57,305 nt of DNA, taken from contig JAJEGY010000008.1 in the NCBI GenBank assembly GCA_022819585.1, positions 1 to 57,305 on the forward strand, given 5' to 3'. Position numbers and translations under genes: made by a program. Shown piece after piece: positions 33,968 to 42,057 of the stretch. Within the stretch, counting starts at the first letter, position 1; the number at the start of each line of letters is the position of its first letter. This DNA comes from Dehalococcoidia bacterium (lineage in GTDB: Bacteria; Chloroflexota; Dehalococcoidia; Lucifugimonadales; Lucifugimonadaceae). Under the pieces are notes generated by a model that saw only the letters and a list, made by a program, of their open reading frames with translations, ran no database searches and was not told the origin of the DNA.

Positions 33968-34333
33968 ATGCTCAAAGGAGCTTTAGTCGCCTTCGCCATC
34001 ATGTTGGTGGCGATTCCCGTACCCATCGTTCACTTCGTAGCGATCCCGATCAGTCCATTCGTGGCCGGGTTCATCGGCGGTGGAATCGCAAAGGCCGACG
34101 AGATGAAGATCGTATGGTTCGGTCTGATAGTGGGCGCGTTGATGCTGATACCCTCAGCCGCGATCATCACCTATTGGCAGGTAAGCGACACCGAGAAGCT
34201 GTTGGGAGCGCCGACGTGGTTCTGGGCGTTGGTAGGAATTGCGATAGCGCCGTACGCGTGGTTCGGAGCGACTATCGGGGCATTGGTTTCGTTTCTGATG
34301 CGTTCGAAGGCTGAGAGCAAGGCTGCGGATTGA
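33968..34333 (+). CDS. Small polytopic membrane protein
   Basis: A 121-residue protein of unknown function with four hydrophobic segments: LKGALVAFAIMLVAIPVPIV, FVAIPISPFVAGFIGGGIAK, WFGLIVGALMLIPSAAIITY and WFWALVGIAIAPYAWFGATI. Gly-rich packing motifs suggest a compact four-helix bundle. It is alone on the plus strand between the GMC and Usp genes, both on the minus strand. Confidence 0.7.
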   Translation: MLKGALVAFAIMLVAIPVPIVHFVAIPISPFVAGFIGGGIAKADEMKIVWFGLIVGALMLIPSAAIITYWQVSDTEKLLGAPTWFWALVGIAIAPYAWFGATIGALVSFLMRSKAESKAAD

Positions 34334-34367
34334 TCAAGAGGATCTCCTTGGCACATGCGCGTTCATA

Positions 34368-35504
34368 TCATCCTGCCGTGTCCTGATGCTCGTCTTGCTT
34401 CGACGTGGTGCGCGCATTAAGCGAAGAGAATCGCTCCGAAAAACTGGGAGGTCTTGCGCTGCTCGGAAAGCGGGATTCAGGCAACATCTCGCCGTCTTGA
34501 TGCGCCAGCCAATCCTTCAACCATCGGTCTAGCCTCTTCTGACGATTCGGGATGATGTCTGCTTGCGGAACCGCGAGCACTGGACAAGTAACTTCCCGCC
34601 TGATGTTGTCGGCGACCGCGGGCAAGAATCGTCGAGTGAAACCACGACGCATCCGAGAACCCATCACGATCCACGAGAACGGCGAGTGCCGATGAGCCAC
34701 GGCTAGTGTGTCGGACGTTCCCAAATTGATCGACCTGATCGAATAATCTATGTCACTCTCGTCGAGATATTTCATCGTGTATTCCCGCGACTCATCGAAC
34801 AACTCGCGATTTCGACGATAGTCAAGGTTGCTTTCAAACAGGCGGATATCGACTCCCGCCTTTTGTGCGATCGCTACGGCGTACGGAAGGCATGCCTCCA
34901 TCGCGCTCTTTACTCGCAACGGCACGACGACGAAGGGTGGCGTGAGTTGGATATCCCCCATATCAACGTCCGGGTCGTCATTGATCATCAAGATCGGCAC
35001 AGTGGAAACTTCCAACAGCTCCTCCGCCATCTTCTTGCGCACATATCGGCGGAAGCGATGCTGCGGACGGGCATACATCACGATCATCGAGTTCTCGGAC
35101 TGCTGCGCCTTGTACGAAAGGATGTGCGCAGGGCTCCCGGCGCTCAGGTCCGTAGCGATGTCTATGCCCAAGTGGTCGATACGGCGAGACAACTCGTTCA
35201 AATAATCGTTGGCGAGTATCTTCCCAAACTCATGGATGGCGCTATTATTGACAAATGACTGGTCAAGGTGCCGCGAGTTTTCGCCGGTCTCGATTGAGAG
35301 ATGGGCACGCTGCCGCCACTCGCCATGTCTGGTCAGCGGTGGCACATCGGCCAGCGAGAAGAACAAGTCCAACGTCGAACCGAACCACTTGCTGAGCAAA
35401 ACTCCGTAGTGAATCGCCCGCTCATGCCACTCCGACCCATCTAAAGGCACAAATAGGGAACTGACCCGGACAGGATCGCGCTCATTATGGGTGCTACTCG
35501 TCAT
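34368..35504 (-). CDS. Tandem universal stress protein (two Usp domains)
   Basis: A 378-residue protein with two UspA domains. The first opens SLFVPLDGSEWHERAIHYGV and contains DLSAGSPAHILSYKAQQSEN with SMIVMYARPQHRF. The second (from about 190) has VVVPLRVKSAMEACLPYAVA and ends HSPFSWIVMGSRMRRGFTRR, then EVTCPVLAVPQ. In the second domain, GSRMRRGFTRR resembles the ATP-binding GxxGxxR type of loop. Likely an ATP- or ligand-binding stress protein. A C-terminal 50-residue tail is basic and Ser-rich. ATG at 35504 preferred to a start five codons earlier. Confidence 0.82.
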   Translation of the reverse strand: MTSSTHNERDPVRVSSLFVPLDGSEWHERAIHYGVLLSKWFGSTLDLFFSLADVPPLTRHGEWRQRAHLSIETGENSRHLDQSFVNNSAIHEFGKILANDYLNELSRRIDHLGIDIATDLSAGSPAHILSYKAQQSENSMIVMYARPQHRFRRYVRKKMAEELLEVSTVPILMINDDPDVDMGDIQLTPPFVVVPLRVKSAMEACLPYAVAIAQKAGVDIRLFESNLDYRRNRELFDESREYTMKYLDESDIDYSIRSINLGTSDTLAVAHRHSPFSWIVMGSRMRRGFTRRFLPAVADNIRREVTCPVLAVPQADIIPNRQKRLDRWLKDWLAHQDGEMLPESRFPSSARPPSFSERFSSLNARTTSKQDEHQDTAG

Positions 35505-35663
35505 CGCAACTGATCGCAACTGGAAAATAGATATGGGTACGTGCGGTTTCGGCGCACGCGAAGAGATAGTGATTACCTAGAATGCTACAGGATTTTTCTG
35601 ATTAGTCGTCTCAGTTACCGACGTTTAAGTTACTCAAGCACGCTACTGACCGATAGGTTGAGG

Positions 35664-37409
35664 TTAGTTCCCCGCCGCGTTCTGGAACTCGGCTTCCATG
35701 ATCCCGCTCATGCAATCAAACAACCTGGTCATAAACGCTTCCGCTGCCGTAACATCTTCGGGGCTCGCTCCTTCACGACCACCGACATAGACCTTCGCGA
35801 AATCGGTAGTTTCAAGCAAGTCAGCCAAACATTGCTGGTCCTCATCCCAGGTCTCTGAGTTACCGACTTGTTCCGCCAGCGAACAAGCCATCATTCCCGC
35901 GAAGTATTCGCCAGCCGCCGCGATCTCCTCCTCGTCAGCATCTGCACGTTCGCCAGCTAGCACCGAGCGGACGTCAGACTTCTCGATCAGGTTTCGGACG
36001 CAGACCTGACCCTCCATCGACATCTGATTACCAACCATTCCGAGCGTGGTTGTATAGAAGAAAGAGTCCAATGTGGCCGGTTCAAGACACTCGAAGAAGG
36101 CATATTGCCATTCCTCTGGCTGACCCTCTTGCGTTACCCGTTGACGAAGGACCGAATCCAGAGCCACATCACCCACTTCATCTCGGATGCAACTCTGCTC
36201 AGCATCACTCAACAGGGCGTACGCATCCAACCAGATCGTCGTCTCGTCGATGACGAAGTCAGGCGCTTCCGATTCTGTGGGCGACACGCCTTCCAGATCC
36301 TCTTCCTCAGGTCTGAGCATCGTCTCCGGGGCCGTAGTGGGATCAGATGCAACCTCTTCCGCCGCGGTTTCTGCGCCGAGAACCGACAGTAGGGCCACCT
36401 CCAACTCCTCCTCAGGCACAAAGTTCTCGAAGCGACCAGTAACCTTCCCGCCGCCATCCATCACAAAGGTCCACTCCTGCGACACCAGACCCCACTCCTC
36501 CAGCAACGGACTAGGAACTGCCCGTGACAGATCGCCTTGTATCTCTTGAGGATTGGTGAACAGATCGATGTGGATATAGTCCGCCCGACCCCGATAGGCG
36601 TTGCTCAGATTGTTCAAAACCTCGACCTGCGGGCCACACACCGCGTTGGTGCAAAACGCAGGACTCGCAAACACAACCACCGTAGGCTTCCCGTTCTGCA
36701 GCGCATCTGCAATCGAGGTCTGGTACAGAGCGTCGTACCGACTCGACCCGGTCGTCAACTCAGAAATATGAGACACGTCTTTGATCGTCCGCGACATGCT
36801 CAACGGCGGAATCTCCCCTAAGTCCACAGACAAGGTTCTCTCGGCCACCTCCATAATCACCTCCACCGTCGCCACACTCCCGTCCGGTCTCGGCACACTC
36901 GCCTCAACGCCCCAAGTCCCGACCTCATCGAAGTTCAGCTCGGTCACGTGGATGCCCCGCGTGCCATAAGGAAACGGAAAGTATCGGGCTAGAGTGTTCT
37001 CGATCGGACCTTCACGATTGTCAAGAGATTCAGCCCCGTCGGGATACCGGAAGGACTCCACCTGCACAACGGGAAAAGCGACGATACCAGACTTGTCGGT
37101 CAGCACCATCGCAAACCGCCGAGTCCCCGGCGCAAGATCAGGAGTAGCCAATATCAAATTGACCTCTTCATCGTTCCTCCGAATCACCCATTCCTGCTCC
37201 GGCTCCTGTAATCCGCCACTCGGTTCCGGTCGCGCCTCGGTTTCCGGCGTCGCAGTAGGAACACTGGTAGCCGTCGGCGCAACCGTCGGTACGGGCGTCG
37301 GCGTCGGTTCATCTGCCGAGCACGCGATGACAATCACCACCGACAACGCAACTGCGGTCAGCCACAAAGCTCGGTGGCCGACCAATCTACCGGTAGCGGA
37401 CCGCAACAT
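35664..37409 (-). CDS. Thioredoxin-like lipoprotein with CX4C site and three tandem Cys-pair repeats
   Basis: A 581-residue lipoprotein (lipobox VIAC, then a TPTPVPTVAPTATSVPTATP linker). The middle region (about 75-200) is beta-rich. A thioredoxin-like domain follows, with KPTVVVFASPAFC and the motif CTNAVC (CX4C instead of CX2C) followed by GPQVEVLNNL. The C-terminal 200 residues hold three units, each with one Cys at both ends: from SCIRDEVGDVALDSVL to FFECLEP; from VCVRNLIEKSDVRSVLAG to MMACSLAE; from QCLADLLETTDFAKVYVG to LFDCMSG. The Cys spacing is 33, 38 and 38 residues. It overlaps the upstream TlpA-like gene by 1 nt (TGATG), so the two proteins should be made together. The repeat unit is not one I recognise. 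Confidence 0.78.
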   Translation of the reverse strand: MLRSATGRLVGHRALWLTAVALSVVIVIACSADEPTPTPVPTVAPTATSVPTATPETEARPEPSGGLQEPEQEWVIRRNDEEVNLILATPDLAPGTRRFAMVLTDKSGIVAFPVVQVESFRYPDGAESLDNREGPIENTLARYFPFPYGTRGIHVTELNFDEVGTWGVEASVPRPDGSVATVEVIMEVAERTLSVDLGEIPPLSMSRTIKDVSHISELTTGSSRYDALYQTSIADALQNGKPTVVVFASPAFCTNAVCGPQVEVLNNLSNAYRGRADYIHIDLFTNPQEIQGDLSRAVPSPLLEEWGLVSQEWTFVMDGGGKVTGRFENFVPEEELEVALLSVLGAETAAEEVASDPTTAPETMLRPEEEDLEGVSPTESEAPDFVIDETTIWLDAYALLSDAEQSCIRDEVGDVALDSVLRQRVTQEGQPEEWQYAFFECLEPATLDSFFYTTTLGMVGNQMSMEGQVCVRNLIEKSDVRSVLAGERADADEEEIAAAGEYFAGMMACSLAEQVGNSETWDEDQQCLADLLETTDFAKVYVGGREGASPEDVTAAEAFMTRLFDCMSGIMEAEFQNAAGN

Positions 37410-38653
37410 CAGAAGCCACCCTCATAGATGCCGAACGTGAACGCGAAGATCGCGAAATTCTCCGAGTCGCTGCTCAACTTGAGTATCTGGTTCGTGTACT
37501 CCGGCACCTCCACGATCTTGTACATCCGCCCTTCGGTGACATGGAAGAACGATCGACCCTCTTCGTCGAACTCGATATCGACCCCGGCCTCGCTCTCCAT
37601 CAACGGACGCCCATCGATCTCGACATAGACGTTGAACTCATCCGGCTCCGGTGGATCGATCACGACATTCGCGCTCCGACCTTGGAAGCGGAACGCGAGA
37701 TAGTCGCTCAGATCATCCGTCTCACGCGCATGAACGATCGCCTCCTTCTCGTTCCGCCAAAGACCTTGTACCACCCACTGCTGCGCGGGATAGTTGCTGT
37801 GCTCCGCGTACCTGTCCTCGTACTCCCTCTCGACATCCGGCTTCACGTAGTACTCATCCTGTGCCGCGTACAGCCCGTACACGCTGTAGTTCCTGTCATA
37901 TCCCCCGTACAACTCACGTGTCACCGTCCGGGCCGTCGAATCGCGTGGCGTGTTCTCGACTTCGCCTACGGGAATATGACTGACATCGTACCCTGCACCC
38001 TCAAGAGCTTTACGAATCTCAAGCTCCGTCTCCCGATACGCGCCTTCGCCGAAGTGCTCGTACAGGATCTCGCCACCTGCCCCGATCAGATACTTCGCTG
38101 GCCAGTATCGGTTGTTGAACGCACGCCAAGTGTGCATTTCGTTGTCCAACACCACCGGCCACTCGATACTCTCGTCATCTACCGCCATCTGCACGTTGTC
38201 CAACTCTTTTTCAAAGTCGAACTCTGGAGCGTGCACCCCCAAAATGACCAGACCGTTGTCCGCATACTTCTCCTGCCAGTCTCGCAGGAACGGCAGCGTC
38301 CTAAGACAGTTGACGCACGTGTAGGTCCAGAAATCCACCAGCACCACATTGCCCTCATTCACCAGCTGCGCGATCGTCACCGGATCGCTGTTGATCCAAG
38401 CGTCCACATCCGTCACATCCTTGTCGAAACGCGGCTGATCCTCGAAACTCACCGCTAGAGGAGCGACCGTCGGCACTTCTGTCGGCTCAGGCGTCGCCGT
38501 GGGCACTTCCGTCGGGACCGGCGTAGGTGCAACCGTCGGTTCTTCACTGCCACAGGCCACCAAAACCAACGTCGATGCTAGCGACACGACTACGACGCTG
38601 ATCGTCAAAGGTCGAATCCTCGCCCCCCAGATCCGCTTCCACATCGAACTCAT
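37409..38653 (-). CDS. TlpA/DipZ-like thioredoxin lipoprotein
   Basis: A 414-residue lipoprotein: signal peptide and lipobox LVAC, a TP/VP-rich linker, then a thioredoxin domain with VLVDFWTYTCVNCLRTLPFL (CVNC active site) and VIGLHAPEF-like VILGVHAPEFDFEKE. RYWPAKYLIGAGGEILYEHF is the cis-Pro and following strand. The C-terminal 180 residues form a beta-rich domain (DYLAFRFQGRSANVVIDPPE; RSFFHVTEGRMYKIVEV) like that following the thioredoxin domain in DipZ-type proteins. Likely an extracytoplasmic thiol reductant carrier. Membrane CcdA is not in the window. Confidence 0.87.
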   Translation of the reverse strand: MSSMWKRIWGARIRPLTISVVVVSLASTLVLVACGSEEPTVAPTPVPTEVPTATPEPTEVPTVAPLAVSFEDQPRFDKDVTDVDAWINSDPVTIAQLVNEGNVVLVDFWTYTCVNCLRTLPFLRDWQEKYADNGLVILGVHAPEFDFEKELDNVQMAVDDESIEWPVVLDNEMHTWRAFNNRYWPAKYLIGAGGEILYEHFGEGAYRETELEIRKALEGAGYDVSHIPVGEVENTPRDSTARTVTRELYGGYDRNYSVYGLYAAQDEYYVKPDVEREYEDRYAEHSNYPAQQWVVQGLWRNEKEAIVHARETDDLSDYLAFRFQGRSANVVIDPPEPDEFNVYVEIDGRPLMESEAGVDIEFDEEGRSFFHVTEGRMYKIVEVPEYTNQILKLSSDSENFAIFAFTFGIYEGGF

Positions 38654-38786
38654 CTTTCAGTCCACCCTTTCCTGCTCCGCATCATTATCATTCGCAAGAG
38701 CGTTTATACCCGACCACAAAACGCCGAGCCATCGTTGTTGACGCATTGATATACGAACCTACTTGCCGCGCGGTGCTACCCGACGC

Positions 38787-39647
38787 TTAAGTTTCATCCT
38801 CAATCGGAACGTCATCGTTGTTCCCCCACTCCCGCCATGACGCGTCATAGTTCCTGACACTGTCGACACCAACTAACTTCAACACCCAATACGCTTGCGC
38901 AGCCCTGATCCCGCCTTGGCAATACGTGATCACACCGCCATCCGTCGGCACACCGCTCGCGGCCAGCAATTCCCGGATCTCAACCGCTGTCTTCAAAGTC
39001 GGAACATCCCCACCAGTGTGGAAATTCACCCACTCCAGATGAATCGCACCCGGCATGTGACCCCCGCGCTTCCCTCCGCGCTTGTTAGAGCCTTCCCACT
39101 CGCCATCCGTCCGCACATCCAACAAAGTCGTGTCACCGGCATTGATCGCCTCCAGCACATCATCCATACCCGCATAAATCGACCCGTCCGACTCCCGAGG
39201 CGTGAACGATGTCGAGCCATCCGATGCGTAAGCCTCCGTGGAGGTCTCTCTACCATCCGCAACCCATCTCTGATACCCGCCATCCAGCATCTTCACATTC
39301 GTATGCCGGTAGTAGTGCAACGCCCACATCAACCTCAACGCATACAAACCGCCCGTCCGGTCATACGCCACCACCAGCGAATCGTCTCCGATACCCAAAG
39401 CCGACATCGTCTCCGCGAACTGATCCGCACCCTGAATATGCGTCCGGTCATCCCACGACGTCTTGTAGTAGTTGTCAGGCGGATTCGACGCTCCCGGAAT
39501 ATGTCCCTCGACATACTCGTTAGGATCATCCGTATCCACAACAACTACATTCGGATCATCGATATGCTCCGCAAGCCAGTCGGTAGTGACCAAAATGCCC
39601 GCATCCACATATCCACGCTCATTCGGAGGAAGAATCTCTACTGCCAT
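38787..39647 (-). CDS. Thiosulfate/3-mercaptopyruvate sulfurtransferase (two rhodanese domains)
   Basis: A 286-residue protein with an inactive N-terminal rhodanese domain (VVVVDTDDPNEYVEGHIPGA) and a catalytic C-terminal one (TTLLDVRTDGEWEGSNKRGG, HMPGAIHLEWVNF). The active-site loop is CQGGIR with Cys243. It transfers sulfane sulfur from thiosulfate or mercaptopyruvate to cyanide or thiols. No signal peptide, so cytoplasmic. It is 133 nt upstream of the TlpA-like gene on the same strand and may belong to the same sulfur/thiol theme. Confidence 0.92.
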   Translation of the reverse strand: MAVEILPPNERGYVDAGILVTTDWLAEHIDDPNVVVVDTDDPNEYVEGHIPGASNPPDNYYKTSWDDRTHIQGADQFAETMSALGIGDDSLVVAYDRTGGLYALRLMWALHYYRHTNVKMLDGGYQRWVADGRETSTEAYASDGSTSFTPRESDGSIYAGMDDVLEAINAGDTTLLDVRTDGEWEGSNKRGGKRGGHMPGAIHLEWVNFHTGGDVPTLKTAVEIRELLAASGVPTDGGVITYCQGGIRAAQAYWVLKLVGVDSVRNYDASWREWGNNDDVPIEDET

Positions 39648-39732
39648 AGTCGCCGAATCTCTGCTGGTTTTCGCACCAAACTCGATTGTACTGTGACACT
39701 CGATCCCCCCATCGGAGACGAGTACAAAACAT

Positions 39733-39905
39733 CGTCATTCCCGCGCACGCGGGAATCCAGAGAAAAGCAAACCTTGCCGCATCGAGCGCCAAAGGCACTC
39801 CCCCCGAACAAAGCGCCGCAGGCTCTCCCGCTGGGCGGGAGAGGGCCGGGGTGAGGGCGAGGGGACGGGAGGGGCCAGACGGACTCCCCCAGCCCAACAC
39901 CCCAA
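39733..39905 (+). repeat. Composite REP-like repeat, family A, copy 2
   Basis: CGTCATTCCCGCGCACGCGG palindrome, then AGCAAACCTTGCCGCATCGA, GCGCCAAAGGC and CTCTCCCGCTGGGCGGGAGA. The 3-prime part diverges (GAGGGCGAGGGGACGGGAGG). Together with copy 3 it fills the 589-nt space between the rhodanese gene and hemA; no gene is present there. Confidence 0.85.
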
Positions 39906-39947
39906 AACCCATCCTTCCAAAATACTTCCCATCCTAGTTCAAAACCC

Positions 39948-40168
39948 CGTCATTCCCGCGAACGCGGGAACCCAGACAAAGCAAACCTTACCGCATCAAG
40001 CGCCAAAGGCGCTCTCCCCTCTCCCGCTCGGCGGGAGAGGGCCAGGGTGAGGGTTACCGGGGAGGACAAACGAGAGGGGCACCCCAAACAACCAACAACG
40101 CAACCCAGCCCAAAACCCCAAACCCCATCATTCAAATCATTCCCCATCATGGCAATCATGGTTCCCCC
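39948..40168 (+). repeat. Composite REP-like repeat, family A, copy 3 (most complete)
   Basis: All modules in order: a CGTCATTCCCGCG palindrome, CAAAGCAAACCTTACCGCAT, the CTCTCCCGCTCGGCGGGAGA hairpin, GGCCAGGGTGAGGG, GGACAAACGAGAGGGGCACC, CCAAACAACCAACAACGCAA, and the tail ATCATGGCAATCATGGTT. The remaining DNA before hemA (40169-40236) contains TATAGATAAT, a possible -10 region. Confidence 0.88.
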
Positions 40169-40236
40169 TCCTTCCCATCCCAGTCCCCATATAGATAATA
40201 GAGACTTAGCCCCCAACCGCACCTCTCCATCTCACA

Positions 40237-41463
40237 TTGACCTTCATCCTCACCGGCGTAAGCCATCAAAACGCGCCCCTTCCTATCCTTGAACGCGTCG
40301 CAATCTCAGAGGAAGAACTACCTAATCGCGTCCGAGACCTCACCGACCGCCTAGACGACTCCGACTCGGCAACCATCCTCTCCACCTGCAACCGCACCGA
40401 ACTATACGCCGTCACACAAAACCCCGGCGCCGCTATCGAGGAGATGATCACATACCTCTCCTTCCTAGGTGCCCGACGCAAAAACTCAAACCTCGCCAAT
40501 GCCCGAACCGAACTCGCGCCATTCATCTACGCGAAAACCGGGTTCCAGGCCGTTCACCACCTCTTCCGAGTCGTCACCGGCCTAGACTCGCTAGTCCAAG
40601 GCGACCACCAAGTCGCCGGACAGGTCTCTCGCTCATTCCAAGCCCTCGGATCCATCGACAACCCGACCGACACCCGACTCTCGCGGATGTTCCACGTCGC
40701 ATTCCGCACCGGACGCTTCGCACGAAAAGAGTCTGGACTCGGCTGGTCCCAAGTCTCCATCCCATCCTTCGGTGTCAAACTCCTAGAGCGTGAAATCGGA
40801 GACCTCCACGGCAAATCCGCGCTGCTGATCGGCGCTGGAGAAACAGGACGCCTAACCGCGATGTCCTTGGTCCGAGCCGGCGTCAAAGATATGCGCATCG
40901 CCTCTCGCTCCACCGAACGCGCACACGGACTCGCCACCGACATGGGCGCCGCAACCGTGGTCCTGAACGATGTCCCTACCGAGATGTCCTTAGTCGACAT
41001 CGTCATCACATGCACCGGCGCCACTACCCACGTCATCTCAAAGTCCGATGTCGCCGACTCCACTACCTCACGCACATCCCGACTCCACATCCTAGACCTC
41101 GGCCTCCCCCGAGACGTAGATCCAACTGTTGCCGAAATCCCCAACGTCGATCTCTACACCATCGAAGACCTCCACCGCTTGGAAGTCGACCACCGTACCG
41201 AAATCGCCGAGGCCAGCGCCAAAGCCGAAGAGATCGTCGCACAAGCCGCCGATCAATTCATCACCGACATCGAAATCCAACCCCTCCTACGAGACATCGG
41301 CGAATCCGCAGAACGCATCCGAACCGCCGAACTCCAACGCACCCTCACCAAACTCGAAAACATCGACCCCGACACCCGCAAAGCCCTAGACGCAATGACC
41401 CGCTCAATGGTCAAACGCATCCTAGCCGATCCCATCCAAATCCTCAAACAGCGAAAACGCTAA
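40237..41463 (+). CDS. hemA: Glutamyl-tRNA reductase
   Basis: A 408-residue enzyme, first step of C5-pathway tetrapyrrole synthesis, reducing glutamyl-tRNA to glutamate-1-semialdehyde with NADPH. Diagnostic: LTGVSHQNAPLPILERVAIS, catalytic Cys51 in LSTCNRTELYAV, GLDSLVQGDHQVAGQV and the NADPH motif ALLIGAGETGRLTAMSLVRA. The C-terminal dimerisation helix (from RDIGESAERIRTAELQRTL) is present and ends without a long tail. The start is TTG at 40237; no ATG or GTG precedes the conserved N-terminus. hemL, the next step, is on the same strand, separated by about 600 nt of repeats. Confidence 0.94.
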   Translation: MTFILTGVSHQNAPLPILERVAISEEELPNRVRDLTDRLDDSDSATILSTCNRTELYAVTQNPGAAIEEMITYLSFLGARRKNSNLANARTELAPFIYAKTGFQAVHHLFRVVTGLDSLVQGDHQVAGQVSRSFQALGSIDNPTDTRLSRMFHVAFRTGRFARKESGLGWSQVSIPSFGVKLLEREIGDLHGKSALLIGAGETGRLTAMSLVRAGVKDMRIASRSTERAHGLATDMGAATVVLNDVPTEMSLVDIVITCTGATTHVISKSDVADSTTSRTSRLHILDLGLPRDVDPTVAEIPNVDLYTIEDLHRLEVDHRTEIAEASAKAEEIVAQAADQFITDIEIQPLLRDIGESAERIRTAELQRTLTKLENIDPDTRKALDAMTRSMVKRILADPIQILKQRKR

Positions 41464-41503
41464 AAAAACCTCCCACTCCTTATAGGAGGGGCTAAAGGGA
41501 GGG

Positions 41504-41577
41504 CCCCTCCCCTTCGCGAAGCGTAAGGGGACGCGAGCGAGCGAAGCGAGATCGCAGGGGATGCCCGGGGTAGGGTG
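41504..41577. repeat. GC-rich palindromic repeat, family B, copy 2
   Basis: CCCCTTCGCGAAGCG, GCGAGCGAGCGAAGCGAG and GGGGATGCCCGGGG are the reverse complement of the element at 75-140. It follows hemA; a CTCC-TTATA-GGAG hairpin at about 41476-41490 lies in between and lacks a T-run. Confidence 0.6.
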
Positions 41578-41694
41578 GCTGGGTTTCCCCCGCTGCGCGG
41601 GGGAAATGTCCGAAGGACAAAGGGGGCCTGCTACGCAAACACGTCAGGCATCGCATCTGAATACAGTTTCGCAACTATCCCTCGTCGGGGGACG

Positions 41695-41840
41695 GAAATC
41701 CCCTCTCCCCCAAAACGCCCATCAACAGCGGGAGAGGGCCAGGGTGAGGGCAACCGGGGCGGACAAACGGGCGGGGCACCCCAAACAACCAACACCCCCA
41801 TCCTTCAAATCATTCCACATCATGGCAATCATGGTTCTCC
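41695..41840 (+). repeat. Composite REP-like repeat, family A, copy 4 (5-prime truncated)
   Basis: It lacks the CGTCATTCCC palindrome but keeps CCCTCTCCC, GCGGGAGAGGGCCAGGGTGA, GGGCGGACAAACGGGCGGGG and CACCCCAAACAACCAACACC, then the tail ATCATGGCAATCATGGTT. Copies 4, 5 and repeat B fill the 594-nt gap between hemA and hemL; no gene is seen there. Confidence 0.85.
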
Positions 41841-41888
41841 CCATCCTTCCTATCCTTCAAAAATCCTTAGCATCCTAGTTCAAAACCC

Positions 41889-42040
41889 CGTCATTCCCGC
41901 GAAAACGGGAACCTAAGGGTAGGCGAGAGGAGAGGGCCAGGGTGAGGGTGACCGGGGCGGACAAACGGGCGGGGCACCCAAACAACCAACAACCCCCATC
42001 ATCCAAATCATTCCCCATCATGGCAATCATGGTTCACCCC
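41889..42040 (+). repeat. Composite REP-like repeat, family A, copy 5
   Basis: CGTCATTCCCGCGAAAACGG, then a shortened middle, GAGAGGGCCAGGGTGAGGGT, GGGCGGACAAACGGGCGGGG, and the tail CCATCATGGCAATCATGGTT. It ends only about 17 nt before the hemL start. Confidence 0.85.
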
Positions 42041-42057
42041 CCCATGCGCTACCATCA

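Noticed and set aside
31000..36000. A dif-like XerCD site at the strand-composition switch
   Set aside because: No 28-bp dif-like sequence could be recognised by eye in the intergenic regions at 31673-31749, 33886-33967 or 35505-35663.
39619..39912. Open frames within repeat regions (also near 43306-43590 and 47479-47722)
   Set aside because: They are translations of the GC-rich composite repeat in its stop-poor frames and give the same recurring peptide (for example LTLALSRRAGEG).
41464..41500. Intrinsic terminator after hemA
   Set aside because: A small CTCC/GGAG hairpin is present but no T-run follows on the plus strand.
39733..42040. CRISPR array
   Set aside because: The repeats are long, variable in length and unevenly spaced, with no regular unique spacers and no cas genes.
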